Shown here: in pieces, positions 18,840 through 28,204 of the stretch | How positions within the stretch are numbered: the stretch's first letter is position 1 | Layout of the letters: each line of letters begins with the position of its first letter | From: Planctomycetota bacterium | GTDB lineage: Bacteria > Planctomycetota > Planctomycetia > Planctomycetales > Planctomycetaceae | Length of the DNA stretch: 60,385 nucleotides | Reading direction: 5' to 3' | Assembly (NCBI GenBank): GCA_003670925.1 | Contig: QWQG01000132.1 | Span: 1-60,385 of the forward strand | Program-made: the position numbers and the translations under genes | Notes under the pieces: model-generated | What the model saw: only the letters and a program-made list of their open reading frames with translations | The model's database searches: none | Told to the model about the DNA's origin: nothing

Positions 18840-21800
18840 TCACGGTTTTCGGACTTCTGGTTTCTTGTCGGACTTCTGGCCAGCACGGGCAAGGTCGCGG
18901 CGATAGCGGCGAATAAGTTCCGAGTATTCGTTGTCCATGATTTCCCTAGCAGCATCACTGACGTCCGCATCCAACTCATCCTGCAACTGGCCCCACACGC
19001 GCCGGGTGCCTTTACGGCGTGTCGCGTTGGGGTCTTGGCCATCGAATTCAGAAACTTTCCCATCACTCTTCGGATCGCCCGCTGCATTCCCAAGGTCGGA
19101 GCTTAATTGCCCCGGTGAAAACTGATTTGGTAACGCGCTGCGGGCTGCGTTTTGGAGTGACTTGGCAGCTTTCACCATTTGCTGGGCCGCTGAATCTGAT
19201 TGACCTTTGCTGCCGGCGGATTTTTGGTCACCACGTTGCCCAAACTGCTGACCTTCACCCGGCTGTCCCTGTGAATCCTGTCCCGCTTCTGCGGGCTGGC
19301 CTGCACTAGATTTTCCGGGCTGCTGGCCTTCTGCGCTCGGCTTACTTGATTCACTGGGTTGTCCTGCTTCACCTTGTTGCGCCGCCTGACCATCCGGCGA
19401 CTGCTGTTCCGCAGTCTGTTCCGCAGCCTGTGCCGCGGCCTGTTCAGTCGCAGCCCGCTGAGCTGCTTCTTGGTCGATCATTTCTGAGGCTTTCTGCAAA
19501 CTCTGCAGCGCATCGCTGACGTTTTCGCCGACTTCAGTTGGAATTAGGGCATTCGGATCGCGATGTCCCTCCGCAGCCTGTTGCGCCAACTGGGCGGCGC
19601 GATTGAGATGCCCAGCAGCCTCGCCGGCTTTCTGGCTGGCTTGCTGCAATTGAGTTTCATCGAGTTGTTCGGAGGCGGATGCACCGGTCTTCGCACCTTC
19701 GCGGGCGGCTTCCGCAGCTTCTTGCGCCGGCCGAGCCTGATTCTGCAAACCTAACTCGGGGATATTCAGTCGTGCCGCCAGTTCTTCCAGCGTTGTTGGC
19801 AGCTGCTTTGCCGCCTCTGCCACATCACGCTGCGTCTCCTGTTGCGCGGCAACCTGCGCCGGATTATTGGCCTGCAGTTGCTTGAGGACATCGGACATGC
19901 GATTGAAGCCATCGCGTTGTTGTTCCAGCTGTGCTCGGCGATCCTGCTGTGCGTCATTTTTCAATTGATCCGCAGCAGCCCCAGAATCATTTGCGGAACT
20001 TCGCATGCGTTCTGCGGAACGGCTGAACTGACCTGCCATGGCGTGGCGCAGAGCGTCATCTGCTTTTTCAGCTGCCTGTTGCGATTGCTGCTTGGCGCCG
20101 TTTTCAGCTTTGCGATCCGCCTTGACCGCGTCCGCCGTTTCGTGGGCGGCTGCAACCATTTTTGCCAACTCATTCAACAAATTCTGGCCGACTTCTCTTT
20201 CAGGCGGTGCACCCGGCTGCTGTTCTCCAAGAGCGGCCGCAGCAGATGCCTGCGGCTTCGCACCAAGTTCGGCGGCCATTGCGGCCAGCTTGCCCTCGAT
20301 TTGTTCCAGTTGTTCATTGATCTCCGACGCCTTTTTGCCCAGTTCCTGACGTTTATCGTTCTGCTCCGCACGTTTACCATCCTGTTCCTGTTTCGTGTTT
20401 GCATCGACGGCTGGCACATTCGGAGCAACTGGTACATCAATCGATTTTGTCAATGCTTCGGCAGCCTTAGCCAGTTGCTCCTGAGACTTTTTGATACCAT
20501 CCTGCGGAGTTGCAAGATTTCCCTGTCGCAGCTCGCGAATCGCATCATCCAGCGGCTGTAAGTTGGGACGCTGAATATCTTGAGTATGCTGCTGGATTTG
20601 AGTGCCCAGTTGCTCAGCTTCGTTTCGCGCCTGCTGAAGTTCGTTAGCTAGTTCCTGAGCATCGCGCGCCGCATCAAGAGCTTCTTCGTTAACACCTTCC
20701 GCGAGTTGCTGCTGCTGCTGAGCTAACCGCTGTGTCTGTTCGGCAATCGCCGCCGCCCGATCCAGCTGCGCTTCGCGCGCTGCCTGCAGCAATTCCTGTT
20801 TACGCTGCAGCAAGCTGCCAAGATCTGCGGTTAACTGTCGCTGCTCCTGCTGAAGCCCTTGCTGCTTTTCGTCCTGTTGCTTCTGTAGATCTGCTTTTGA
20901 CTGACCTGCTTCCGGTTGCTGATCTTTCCGTTCCTCCTGCAACTTCTGCGAATCATTTGCCAGTTGCTGCGCTTCCAGAGCCAGTCGATTTAGCTCCGCC
21001 AGTTCCTGCTCCAGCATCGCCGCCTGTTCAATTTCGTCCGTCGCCCGGTGAAGTTCTTCGCGAATACGATTCAGATCATTCACCGATTCTTGAATGTGCT
21101 GAGCTGCGGGATCGCGATCAGCCGCAGCGGCTGCGTCAAGTTTTTCGGGAACGTCTTTGCGGATCTGCTGAGCCAGCTCCGTCAGCTTTTGAGCCTGCTT
21201 CTTCATCAACGGATGAGCGGCGGTCTGTGCGGCCAGTTGTTGCAGTTCGCGGCCCTGTGTCTGTTCTTTTTCGCTGAGATCGCGGACACTCTGCTGCACT
21301 TTATCATTCCACTCACGCGACAGTTCATCTTTGAGTTCGCGGCCTTTGTTTGCATCTTGCTGCAACTGATCTTCAAGCTTGCGCAGAGCTTCGACGAGCT
21401 TCTGATCCGCCTCACGCAGCGATTTCTGGCCGATCGCTTCGGCGTTGTCTGCGATGCGAATGGTCCACGGCCCCTGCCAGGCAACCTGCGGTCCCGGGAT
21501 CGGTCGTTCATCGGCCGCTTTGACCTTTAGCGTCACAGTGTCGCCATCATGCACGTCCAACGCTTTGAGATCGATTTGAAAGTCATGACCGATCTGCAAC
21601 GCACCGCGTTGAAAATTAGCCGCCGGTTCGATGCGGTTTGCGTCTGAATTCTTGCACACATACAACTCCAGTTCACCAACGCCGATGTCATCGACGACAC
21701 TGCAATTCAAGGACAGCACGTCGCGTGGTCGCACTTCCAGACCATCGCTGATCCCGGACACCGTCAACTGCGGCGGCGTATCCGTGGTGACGATGAGACG

Positions 21801-23060
21801 CCGGGTTGTTTCATTTAGATTCGTCAAGCCCAACGCATCTTCGACGCGAAATTCAAATTGCCCGCCGCCCACGGCTGCGAACTGAAATCGGGCTGATGTG
21901 CCATCGCCAGACAGGACGGCCGGCATTGGCGGAGGTTCGATGTCTGTCGGGGGCGTTGTCGCATTTTCGGCAACCGGCAGCAGCTTCCATGTCCGCCAAT
22001 CCAGCACGACGTTCTGTACGGGCTTATTGAATGTCAGCGTGATCGCAAGTGTACTCTGTTCAAAGACATGAATATCGCCGACGACGCCGTCAAACATTTC
22101 GATCGGGCGACCGGTGTAGGTCGGCGGCGTTTCCTGCAACATGGCCGTCAGGATGCGCGGAGGATCGGCAATGGTAAGCTCGAACCACTCCGTACTTGCA
22201 CTCCCGCCGCGCACGCGGTAACGGACGAATTCACGCACGTCGGCTAGAGTCAGGTTAAAATGCGACTCTGTGTCGTTATAAGCCATTGGGAGATCTTCGC
22301 TCGGACCACCAGCAGCCTGCATTTCCAGCACAACGTCGGTTGGTAGTGCGCCGGCGGCATTCGTCCGCCAGCGGGGAATCGCAACAAATTGCGCGTCCGT
22401 GTTTGCAGCCACAGTCCGATTGCCGTTCGGCACTTCAAAGAACAAATTCGACGGTGCAGCAAGATTGGCAAATGGCATTACAAATCGCTGGAGCAACAAT
22501 CGAGATCCCGACGGCCACAGCAGCAATGGAATCATCAGGGCCAGCACCGACATCATCGCCAGTCCCCATCGTTTCAACGCAGGCTTGCCCTGCACAACTT
22601 CGGCCGGACGAATGTTGCCGATCTGGGAGCGAACATGTTGTTCCAGCCGATCACGCATTAAAGCGGAACCAACTTCACTCGATGTGGCTGTGGGAGAATT
22701 TACTGAAATCAACGTCGCAATGGCTTCCTGCAGTTGCGGAAAACGCAGATCTACCGCCGCACCAAGTTCTTCCGCCGACGCCCTCCTGATGAGCGGCTGA
22801 ATCAACCGCCGCCATGCGACGGCCCCAGTCAACAGCAATGTTCCCGCAAGTTCCACGAGACGCACGATCCCAGGCAATGCGACGATGTAGTCGAGGAGAC
22901 AACAGAACAGGATGCAGGCGATGAGCACGCAGAGGGATTCAGCAACGCCCCGCAGCACCGAATAGACGCGAATGAGCCGCTGGCAGCGGTCAAGAATTTC
23001 TTGCAACCCAGCAACTCGCGGCAACGCACCTGAGGACATCACACCACTCCCGAAATTCAC
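18840..23060 (-). CDS. Giant DUF4175-like membrane protein with long coiled-coil and Gln/Ala-rich tail
   Basis: This 1406-residue protein has two membrane segments near the N terminus (about residues 42-90) and a third near 170-190. It is followed by a beta-rich periplasmic region (about 200-560) and then some 700 residues of Gln-, Ala- and Glu-rich coiled coil with segments such as LAQQQQQLAEGVNEEALDAA. A disordered Gly/Gln/Ser stretch comes next, and the protein ends in a conserved-looking GTRRVWGQLQDELDADV block with a basic tail. The architecture matches DUF4175-type proteins, which in planctomycetes commonly sit beside MoxR, DUF58 and VWA genes; none is adjacent here. Two starts are possible, the GTG at 23060 and the ATG at 23039, each with GGGAG in place. 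Function unknown; a scaffold or envelope-spanning role is inference. Confidence 0.85.
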   Translation of the reverse strand: MNFGSGVMSSGALPRVAGLQEILDRCQRLIRVYSVLRGVAESLCVLIACILFCCLLDYIVALPGIVRLVELAGTLLLTGAVAWRRLIQPLIRRASAEELGAAVDLRFPQLQEAIATLISVNSPTATSSEVGSALMRDRLEQHVRSQIGNIRPAEVVQGKPALKRWGLAMMSVLALMIPLLLWPSGSRLLLQRFVMPFANLAAPSNLFFEVPNGNRTVAANTDAQFVAIPRWRTNAAGALPTDVVLEMQAAGGPSEDLPMAYNDTESHFNLTLADVREFVRYRVRGGSASTEWFELTIADPPRILTAMLQETPPTYTGRPIEMFDGVVGDIHVFEQSTLAITLTFNKPVQNVVLDWRTWKLLPVAENATTPPTDIEPPPMPAVLSGDGTSARFQFAAVGGGQFEFRVEDALGLTNLNETTRRLIVTTDTPPQLTVSGISDGLEVRPRDVLSLNCSVVDDIGVGELELYVCKNSDANRIEPAANFQRGALQIGHDFQIDLKALDVHDGDTVTLKVKAADERPIPGPQVAWQGPWTIRIADNAEAIGQKSLREADQKLVEALRKLEDQLQQDANKGRELKDELSREWNDKVQQSVRDLSEKEQTQGRELQQLAAQTAAHPLMKKQAQKLTELAQQIRKDVPEKLDAAAAADRDPAAQHIQESVNDLNRIREELHRATDEIEQAAMLEQELAELNRLALEAQQLANDSQKLQEERKDQQPEAGQSKADLQKQQDEKQQGLQQEQRQLTADLGSLLQRKQELLQAAREAQLDRAAAIAEQTQRLAQQQQQLAEGVNEEALDAARDAQELANELQQARNEAEQLGTQIQQHTQDIQRPNLQPLDDAIRELRQGNLATPQDGIKKSQEQLAKAAEALTKSIDVPVAPNVPAVDANTKQEQDGKRAEQNDKRQELGKKASEINEQLEQIEGKLAAMAAELGAKPQASAAAALGEQQPGAPPEREVGQNLLNELAKMVAAAHETADAVKADRKAENGAKQQSQQAAEKADDALRHAMAGQFSRSAERMRSSANDSGAAADQLKNDAQQDRRAQLEQQRDGFNRMSDVLKQLQANNPAQVAAQQETQRDVAEAAKQLPTTLEELAARLNIPELGLQNQARPAQEAAEAAREGAKTGASASEQLDETQLQQASQKAGEAAGHLNRAAQLAQQAAEGHRDPNALIPTEVGENVSDALQSLQKASEMIDQEAAQRAATEQAAAQAAEQTAEQQSPDGQAAQQGEAGQPSESSKPSAEGQQPGKSSAGQPAEAGQDSQGQPGEGQQFGQRGDQKSAGSKGQSDSAAQQMVKAAKSLQNAARSALPNQFSPGQLSSDLGNAAGDPKSDGKVSEFDGQDPNATRRKGTRRVWGQLQDELDADVSDAAREIMDNEYSELIRRYRRDLARAGQKSDKKPEVRKP

Positions 23061-23439
23061 GATCTCCCACGAGCATACTTTGCGTCGGTATGCATGACAT
23101 GCTGAGCCGCAGCCATGAGACGTCGCGAAGCAATCAGAGCCACGTCCAAATTTTTAAAAAGTTGGCGATACATCAAGCGTCGCCCCGCAGAGGAAAATGG
23201 CCTGAACCGACTGTTCGGCATTCTACCGATTCCAACAGCGAAAATACCATGATTTTATGTTTTTTGTCCGGATGCGAACCTGCGTCCACAGGCAAGGGCC
23301 TACCCTCACATCTGTGCTGGCGATAAAACGTGGAGGGATCTAGAGACGACCGAGATCGTTTTTTTTCGAAGATTTGACAGCCCGTGATGAGACCTCTGCT
23401 GCCTCACCGTGAAACAATCTGCCACGCATTTGAGACTTC
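23061..23439. other. Intergenic region, nothing recognised
   Basis: This 379-base stretch separates the start of the coiled-coil gene from the end of the SDR gene, both on the minus strand. Short frames exist but have neither start signals nor family resemblance. It should hold the promoter of the coiled-coil gene; I cannot pick out convincing -35 and -10 boxes. Confidence 0.35.
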
Positions 23440-24291
23440 TCATTTTTTCTTCGTGGCAGCTCGGCGGAAGAATTTGAAGGTGACAGCCAGAATAATTTTC
23501 TCGCCCAGACGCGGAAAAATATCGCGGAATAAGAAAATGGGACGCAATGCAGGAAAACAGATGATCATTTCCGGGGGCCCGGTCAAGATCGCCTTTTCAA
23601 CCGCCGCCGCAACGCGCTGAGCGGTCGTTGCTCCCATGAAGAAGGGAGTTTTTCTGCCAGTGGCTTTAATGATTTCGTCATAGACGCCACCATCGGTAGC
23701 AAAGCCTGGGCAAATCACCGTTGCTGTAATTCCAACTCGGAGAAGTTCGCCACGCAGGCCCTGCGTAAACGCGATTAGTCCCGCTTTGGTGGCACCGTAG
23801 ACCGCCCCAAAAGCTGGCCCGTGTTTTCCGGCGGCGGAGGCCATGTTAATGATGCGGCCAAACCCCTGAATTCGCATGATTGGGACGACATGCCGCGTCA
23901 GGATGATGGCTCCGGTCAGATTCGTTTCAATCGTCTGCAAAATCTGATCAAGTGGTAATTGGTCGAAGACGGCAAAACATTCAATCCCGGCATTGTTTAT
24001 CAGCACATCAATCCGTCCGAAACGATCCATGGCCACCTTGACGAGTGCTTCCAAGGCGTTCGGGTCGGCGACATCGGTCGGCACGGCGATACATTCACAG
24101 CCGCTCTCTGTCAATTCTGCTTGCAAGTGGGTCAGCTTGTCGACGGATCGCGCGGCAAGCACAAGGCGATAGTTTTTCTTCGCCAACCTCAGACAGATGA
24201 GTCTGCCGATTCCGGCCGATGCGCCAGTGACGATGACTGTAAGTTTTTCCGGGACGGACGGTGAATTCGCCATGACAACGGCTTCTCGCAT
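23440..24291 (-). CDS. Short-chain dehydrogenase/reductase
   Basis: This is a classical SDR of about 283 residues. It shows the dinucleotide-binding TGASAGIG near the N terminus, NNAG in the middle, a catalytic serine in NMASAAGKHG and YGATKAG as the YxxxK active site. The residue after the second strand (LAARSVDKL) is a basic ARS, which usually indicates NADP(H). The C terminus continues past the core fold with a hydrophobic PALRPIFLFRDIFPRLGEKI segment and a run of lysines, so the enzyme may touch the membrane. Starts at 24291 and 24273 are both plausible. The substrate is unknown. It is divergent from nadK, whose product supplies NADP, though no functional link is shown. Confidence 0.88.
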   Translation of the reverse strand: MREAVVMANSPSVPEKLTVIVTGASAGIGRLICLRLAKKNYRLVLAARSVDKLTHLQAELTESGCECIAVPTDVADPNALEALVKVAMDRFGRIDVLINNAGIECFAVFDQLPLDQILQTIETNLTGAIILTRHVVPIMRIQGFGRIINMASAAGKHGPAFGAVYGATKAGLIAFTQGLRGELLRVGITATVICPGFATDGGVYDEIIKATGRKTPFFMGATTAQRVAAAVEKAILTGPPEMIICFPALRPIFLFRDIFPRLGEKIILAVTFKFFRRAATKKK

Positions 24292-24440
24292 TGAGCCCTG
24301 AAAGTACGGTCGATTTGTCTGGAATTTAGGCAGCATGGCAGATTATCACGTTCGAGTCGAACGTAGAATGCTAGGATGCAGACCGTTGATATCCGCTGGA
24401 CTTGAGACTTCGATTGACACGCATCAATTCTACAGACAAC

Positions 24441-25310
24441 ATGAAAGACCCAGACCTCAAAATTATTGTGCTCACCGGCAGCGATCGCCCTGATATCCAG
24501 GCGGCATGGGATGACCTGCGCGCCTATCTGCACACAGTCCGCGGCGTCGTGCTGGTCGGTGTCTTCTCGAGTGACGAACCAATCCCGGAAGATCTCGCAG
24601 GCGACATTGTGGTTGTTTTGGGGGGCGATGGTTCCGTGCTACGCGGCTGTCGACAGTTAGGCCGCCGTCAGTTACCGATCATCGGCGTCAATCTCGGTCG
24701 GCTTGGATTCCTAACTGACCTAAGTCCATCCGAATTTCGCAAAGTACTTCCGGGGCTCAAACGCGGTCAGTTCCAGACGGTTGAACATCTGATGTTCGAA
24801 TGTCACCATCATCGCTCGGACGGAACGGTGATTACCGATCTTGGCCTGAATGAAGTGAACGTCACGGCAGCCGGGGCGATGAAGATGCTCAATATTCATC
24901 TAAAAATCGACGACATGGATGTTACCACCTACAGTTGCGATGGTTTAATCATCAGCACGCCGGTCGGCTCTACGGCGCACAATCTTTCAGCAGGCGGACC
25001 GATCCTCCGCCAAGAATTGCAGTGTTTCGCGATCACACCGATTTGTCCGCATACGTTAACCGTGCGACCAATCGTAGATTCTGCAGAACGAATATTTGAA
25101 ATTTCCGTGCGAGATGCACCGCCCGGTGTCATGCTGGTCATCGACGGTCAGATCAGCCGATCGGTGGATTCCGCAGATCGCATTCTGATCCGGCGCGCGG
25201 AGCAGACATTTAAATTGGTCCGACTTGCAGGCTACAGTTTTTATGGAACACTGCATCGAAAACTTGGCTGGCAGGGACATCTAGATTATCGGGAGCGGCG
25301 AGGTCATTAA
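24441..25310 (+). CDS. nadK: NAD kinase
   Basis: NadK phosphorylates NAD to NADP in the cytoplasm. The 289-residue protein has the catalytic GGDGS (residues 61-65) preceded by DIVVVL, then NLGRLGFLTDLSP, LGLNEVNV and the substrate region CDGLIISTPVGSTAHNLSAG with GGPIL, all characteristic of the family. The ATG at 24441 begins the protein just ahead of the first strand (LKIIVLTGS); an upstream start at 24402 would add 13 residues without family support. It is followed after 66 bases by an ECF sigma gene and then a PspA-like gene on the same strand. Confidence 0.94.
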   Translation: MKDPDLKIIVLTGSDRPDIQAAWDDLRAYLHTVRGVVLVGVFSSDEPIPEDLAGDIVVVLGGDGSVLRGCRQLGRRQLPIIGVNLGRLGFLTDLSPSEFRKVLPGLKRGQFQTVEHLMFECHHHRSDGTVITDLGLNEVNVTAAGAMKMLNIHLKIDDMDVTTYSCDGLIISTPVGSTAHNLSAGGPILRQELQCFAITPICPHTLTVRPIVDSAERIFEISVRDAPPGVMLVIDGQISRSVDSADRILIRRAEQTFKLVRLAGYSFYGTLHRKLGWQGHLDYRERRGH

Positions 25311-25376
25311 TTCCACAGAAGCGACGATTTCAACGCTGGCATGCACCAAATAACGGACAGTGAGAAAATATTTTCC

Positions 25377-26003
25377 ATGTCGGCCATGTATTCCGAAGAC
25401 GATCAACGCATGATTCGCCTGCAGGCAGGAGATTCGACCGCTTTCAACGAGATGGTCAGTCTCTGGCAGGGAGCGTTGTTTGGTTTTTTTATGCGCAACA
25501 TGCGCGACGAGCATTTGTCCGAAGACTTGGTGCAAGAAACGTTGTTACGTCTGTACCGGAACTGCTGGGACTATATTCCAAAGGGACTCTTCAAGGGCTT
25601 CTTGTTCCGGATCGCCCGTAATCTGGTCATCGATCATTCGCGCCGCGCAATCCATGACGTACTCATGCACAGCTTTCGCGGACGGAATTTGGGGCGCGAT
25701 GGTGAAGAGTTCGACCTGTTGCAGTTTGTGCCCGACGACAGTGCATCCCCATTTGATCGCGCCATGCAACAGGAGCTTGCGTCAGCCGTGCGAAAAATCC
25801 TCCAAGAATTGCCAGAAGAACAGCGGCAGACATTCCTGCTGCATCACTATGAATCGTTGACCTTGTCTGAAGTTGCCGATGCCATGCACACCTCATTGCC
25901 GACCGCGAAAAGCCGATTGCGGCTGGTGAAGGAAAAACTGAAAAACGTCTTGGTGTGTCGCGGCTTTGGGTATGAATTTTTTTCTGAAAATGAATCATTC
26001 TGA
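25377..26003 (+). CDS. ECF RNA polymerase sigma factor
   Basis: This 208-residue protein is a sigma-70 family extracytoplasmic-function sigma factor. Region 2 is visible in AFNEMVSLWQGALFGFFMRN, DLVQETLLRLYRN and FKGFLFRIARNLVIDHSRR; region 4 in LPEEQRQTFLLHHYESLTLS and TSLPTAKSRLRLVKEKLK, the helix-turn-helix that reads the -35 element. Several in-frame starts exist (25341, 25377, 25386) and none has a strong ribosome binding site; 25377 is a compromise. No membrane anti-sigma gene is adjacent. The next gene, 51 bases on, encodes a PspA/IM30-like protein, which suggests an envelope-stress circuit (inference). Confidence 0.9.
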   Translation: MSAMYSEDDQRMIRLQAGDSTAFNEMVSLWQGALFGFFMRNMRDEHLSEDLVQETLLRLYRNCWDYIPKGLFKGFLFRIARNLVIDHSRRAIHDVLMHSFRGRNLGRDGEEFDLLQFVPDDSASPFDRAMQQELASAVRKILQELPEEQRQTFLLHHYESLTLSEVADAMHTSLPTAKSRLRLVKEKLKNVLVCRGFGYEFFSENESF

Positions 26004-26054
26004 TGCATTACTTGTGCATTGTTTTTTAACTGTTGTTTCCCGGAACTCACCATA

Positions 26055-26600
26055 ATGCCTCACTTCAGCCGCCTGACAGACATCATTACTTGCAGCCTGA
26101 CGGAAATCCTGAACGCAGCCACCAATCCAACTGGAACGCTCCAGGAAATCATCGGTGAAATGCATGAAGGGCTGGACGCGTGTCGCCGCAATGTGCAAAC
26201 TTCAAGCACCATCGGCGAACGGCTCAAACGTGAAATTATGGATTCTGAAACTCAGATTCACGTTTGGAAAGATCGCGCCAGGCAGAGTCTCGCTGACGGC
26301 GATGATGCTGCTGCCCGCAATTCACTGAGTCGCAAAGTCGAGATCGAAGACTTGATTGCCGGACTGCGACCTGAACTGGATGCTGCCGTATCAGCAGCCC
26401 AGCACATGTTCAGAATTCAGAAAGCGCTAGAATCGCGTTATGCCGAGGCTCTGCGAAAACTGGAAAAACTCACTGGGCAGCCGCCTGCCATTTTGCTGGA
26501 ATCAGAAATCGCCGTTCTTTCCGTCACCGCTGCGACTCAAAAACGCAGCTTTGCCGTTGAAGCCGAACTGGAAGCCCTCCGCCGTGAACTGCAGGGCTAG
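26055..26600 (+). CDS. PspA/IM30-family protein, short form
   Basis: This 181-residue, almost wholly helical protein aligns by eye with E. coli PspA. FSRLTDIITCSLTEILNAAT corresponds to [20 protein letters not shown], and WKDRARQSLADGDDAAARNS with RKVEIEDLI corresponds to the WQEKAELAL and KQKLTDLI region. PspA/IM30/Vipp1 proteins are ESCRT-III-like membrane-stabilising proteins that polymerise on stressed membranes. E. coli PspA has 222 residues, so this one is shorter and lacks part of the last helices. The ATG at 26055 is chosen because the amphipathic first helix begins there. It follows an ECF sigma gene by 51 bases, so both are probably co-transcribed with or after nadK. Confidence 0.82.
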   Translation: MPHFSRLTDIITCSLTEILNAATNPTGTLQEIIGEMHEGLDACRRNVQTSSTIGERLKREIMDSETQIHVWKDRARQSLADGDDAAARNSLSRKVEIEDLIAGLRPELDAAVSAAQHMFRIQKALESRYAEALRKLEKLTGQPPAILLESEIAVLSVTAATQKRSFAVEAELEALRRELQG

Positions 26601-26706
26601 TGGCTTCCGCCGCGGAGTTTTGCGAGGATCACCCGTAAACGGCTAGTCGCTTGATCATGGGGTTGCGAACGCCGCTGCACTGGACCGTTCTTCCAGTCGC
26701 ATCGCC

Positions 26707-28086
26707 TCACGCATCGGTGTTCAATGTCTCGGGCAACTGCACCACAACCACGAGCGAAATGAGGGCCGCGACCATAATATAGTAGGCTGGTGCGAGGTCG
26801 TCATGCGTTTCAGCGATGAGCCAAGTGGCCACTAGTGGTGCGGTTCCACCGAGCAGTCCGACGCAGAGATTGTAGCTGATCGAAATGACGCTGCATCGAA
26901 GAGCTCGCGGGGTAATCTCCACCATGGTGACAGGCAGAACACCCCCAAACAGACCCATCAAGACGGCAAAGCCGAACTGACCAGCAAAGTTCCAGGCCAC
27001 CGACGGGTGATGCAACGCCCAAAAGAGCGGCCATGAGAGCACCAACAGGCCGCTAATTCCGGCGATAAGGAGCGGTTTGCGGCCGATCCGATCGGAAAGC
27101 CAACCGGAAAGGGGATACATCGCGAGGAGTGCGATCATGTTAACGGTGTTGATCTCCAATGCTACCACTTCGCTCAAGCCGCCAATTTTTTGCATGTACG
27201 TCACTAAGTACACAAATGCGATGTAGAAGCCGACGCCATTGATAACATTCATCAGCGCGATGTTGCAAATCGTGCGCCGTTCCGAACGCATCGCTTCCAA
27301 CACCGGCGATCGCTCCGCCTTCTGTCTTTTGGGCTGGTGAGATTCAGGAATGTGCCGGCGAACGTAAAGTCCAGCTAAACCGACAAGCAGCCCGAGGATA
27401 AATGGCAAACGCCAAGCCCAATCACGTACCGCTTCAGCAGAAAAACATAGATTTACGAGGACTCCGACGGCGGAGCCAAGCAGGATGCCGCCGACCGCCC
27501 CGAAGCCACTCCAACTGCCAGCAAACCCTCGATGCTGTCGCCCGGAGCCCTCCACGAGAAAGACAATGGAAGTCGTGTATTCCCCTCCAACCGAGAGTCC
27601 CTGAATCATCCGCAAAATCACTAAAACAATGGCAGCCACCGGGCCCAGCGTAGTGTGATCGGGCAAAATGCCAATCAGGAATGTGGGGATAGCCATCGCA
27701 AGGACGGAGATCGTCAAGGCAGCCTTCCGCCCTACTTTGTCGCCGATGTGGCCAAACAAAGCGCCACCTAAAGGTCTCATCAGGAAGCCTACGGCAAACA
27801 CCCCAAAAGTGGCTATCAACGATGTCGTAGGATCATTGGACGGAAAGAAATGCTGCCCGATTGTCTCAGCGAAATAGGCGTATACCGCGAAATCATACCA
27901 CTCCATAATGTTGCCCACGGTGCCCGCAATGATCAACCGCGATGACAAATGGTGCGCGGGAATCAGGACGTCCGAATCAGCGGGAGTCACTTGTGTTGTC
28001 ATGAGGGCCGGAGTCTTTTTTGGTTTTGTGTTGCCGTCAGCTTTCAGTTGCCGTTCGCCATGTTTGGAATCAAAAACTTTAACCAC
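26707..28086 (-). CDS. MFS transporter of the metabolite:H+ symporter (MHS) type
   Basis: This 459-residue protein has 12 membrane segments and MHS-family signatures: GNIMEWYDFAVYAYFAETIG in the first helix, FLMRPLGGALFGHIGDKVGR (the MFS motif between helices 2 and 3), ILRMIQGLSVGGEYTTSIVF and GSWSGFGAVGG in helices 4 and 5. ProP, KgtP and ShiA belong to this group, which imports organic acids or osmolytes with protons. The substrate cannot be read from the sequence. The GTG at 28086 has GGAAGG six bases before it; the ATG at 28002 is an alternative nearer the first membrane helix. It is convergent with the PspA-like gene. Confidence 0.9.
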   Translation of the reverse strand: MVKVFDSKHGERQLKADGNTKPKKTPALMTTQVTPADSDVLIPAHHLSSRLIIAGTVGNIMEWYDFAVYAYFAETIGQHFFPSNDPTTSLIATFGVFAVGFLMRPLGGALFGHIGDKVGRKAALTISVLAMAIPTFLIGILPDHTTLGPVAAIVLVILRMIQGLSVGGEYTTSIVFLVEGSGRQHRGFAGSWSGFGAVGGILLGSAVGVLVNLCFSAEAVRDWAWRLPFILGLLVGLAGLYVRRHIPESHQPKRQKAERSPVLEAMRSERRTICNIALMNVINGVGFYIAFVYLVTYMQKIGGLSEVVALEINTVNMIALLAMYPLSGWLSDRIGRKPLLIAGISGLLVLSWPLFWALHHPSVAWNFAGQFGFAVLMGLFGGVLPVTMVEITPRALRCSVISISYNLCVGLLGGTAPLVATWLIAETHDDLAPAYYIMVAALISLVVVVQLPETLNTDA

Positions 28087-28204
28087 AATTGCCTTCCGCG
28101 TTGAGGTACATTACTAACTTATTCTCTGATAAGAAGCATAAATGCAGGGGCCACTCCGAATCGCTCAGGGGAGTCTGAAGAACGGCAGTAGATCATGTTC
28201 GTGC

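Noticed and set aside
19842-21530. Several long plus-strand frames opposite the coiled-coil gene
   Set aside because: They are antisense to Gln/Ala-rich codons, which rarely give stops on the other strand; Leu/Cys/Ser-rich products without start signals.
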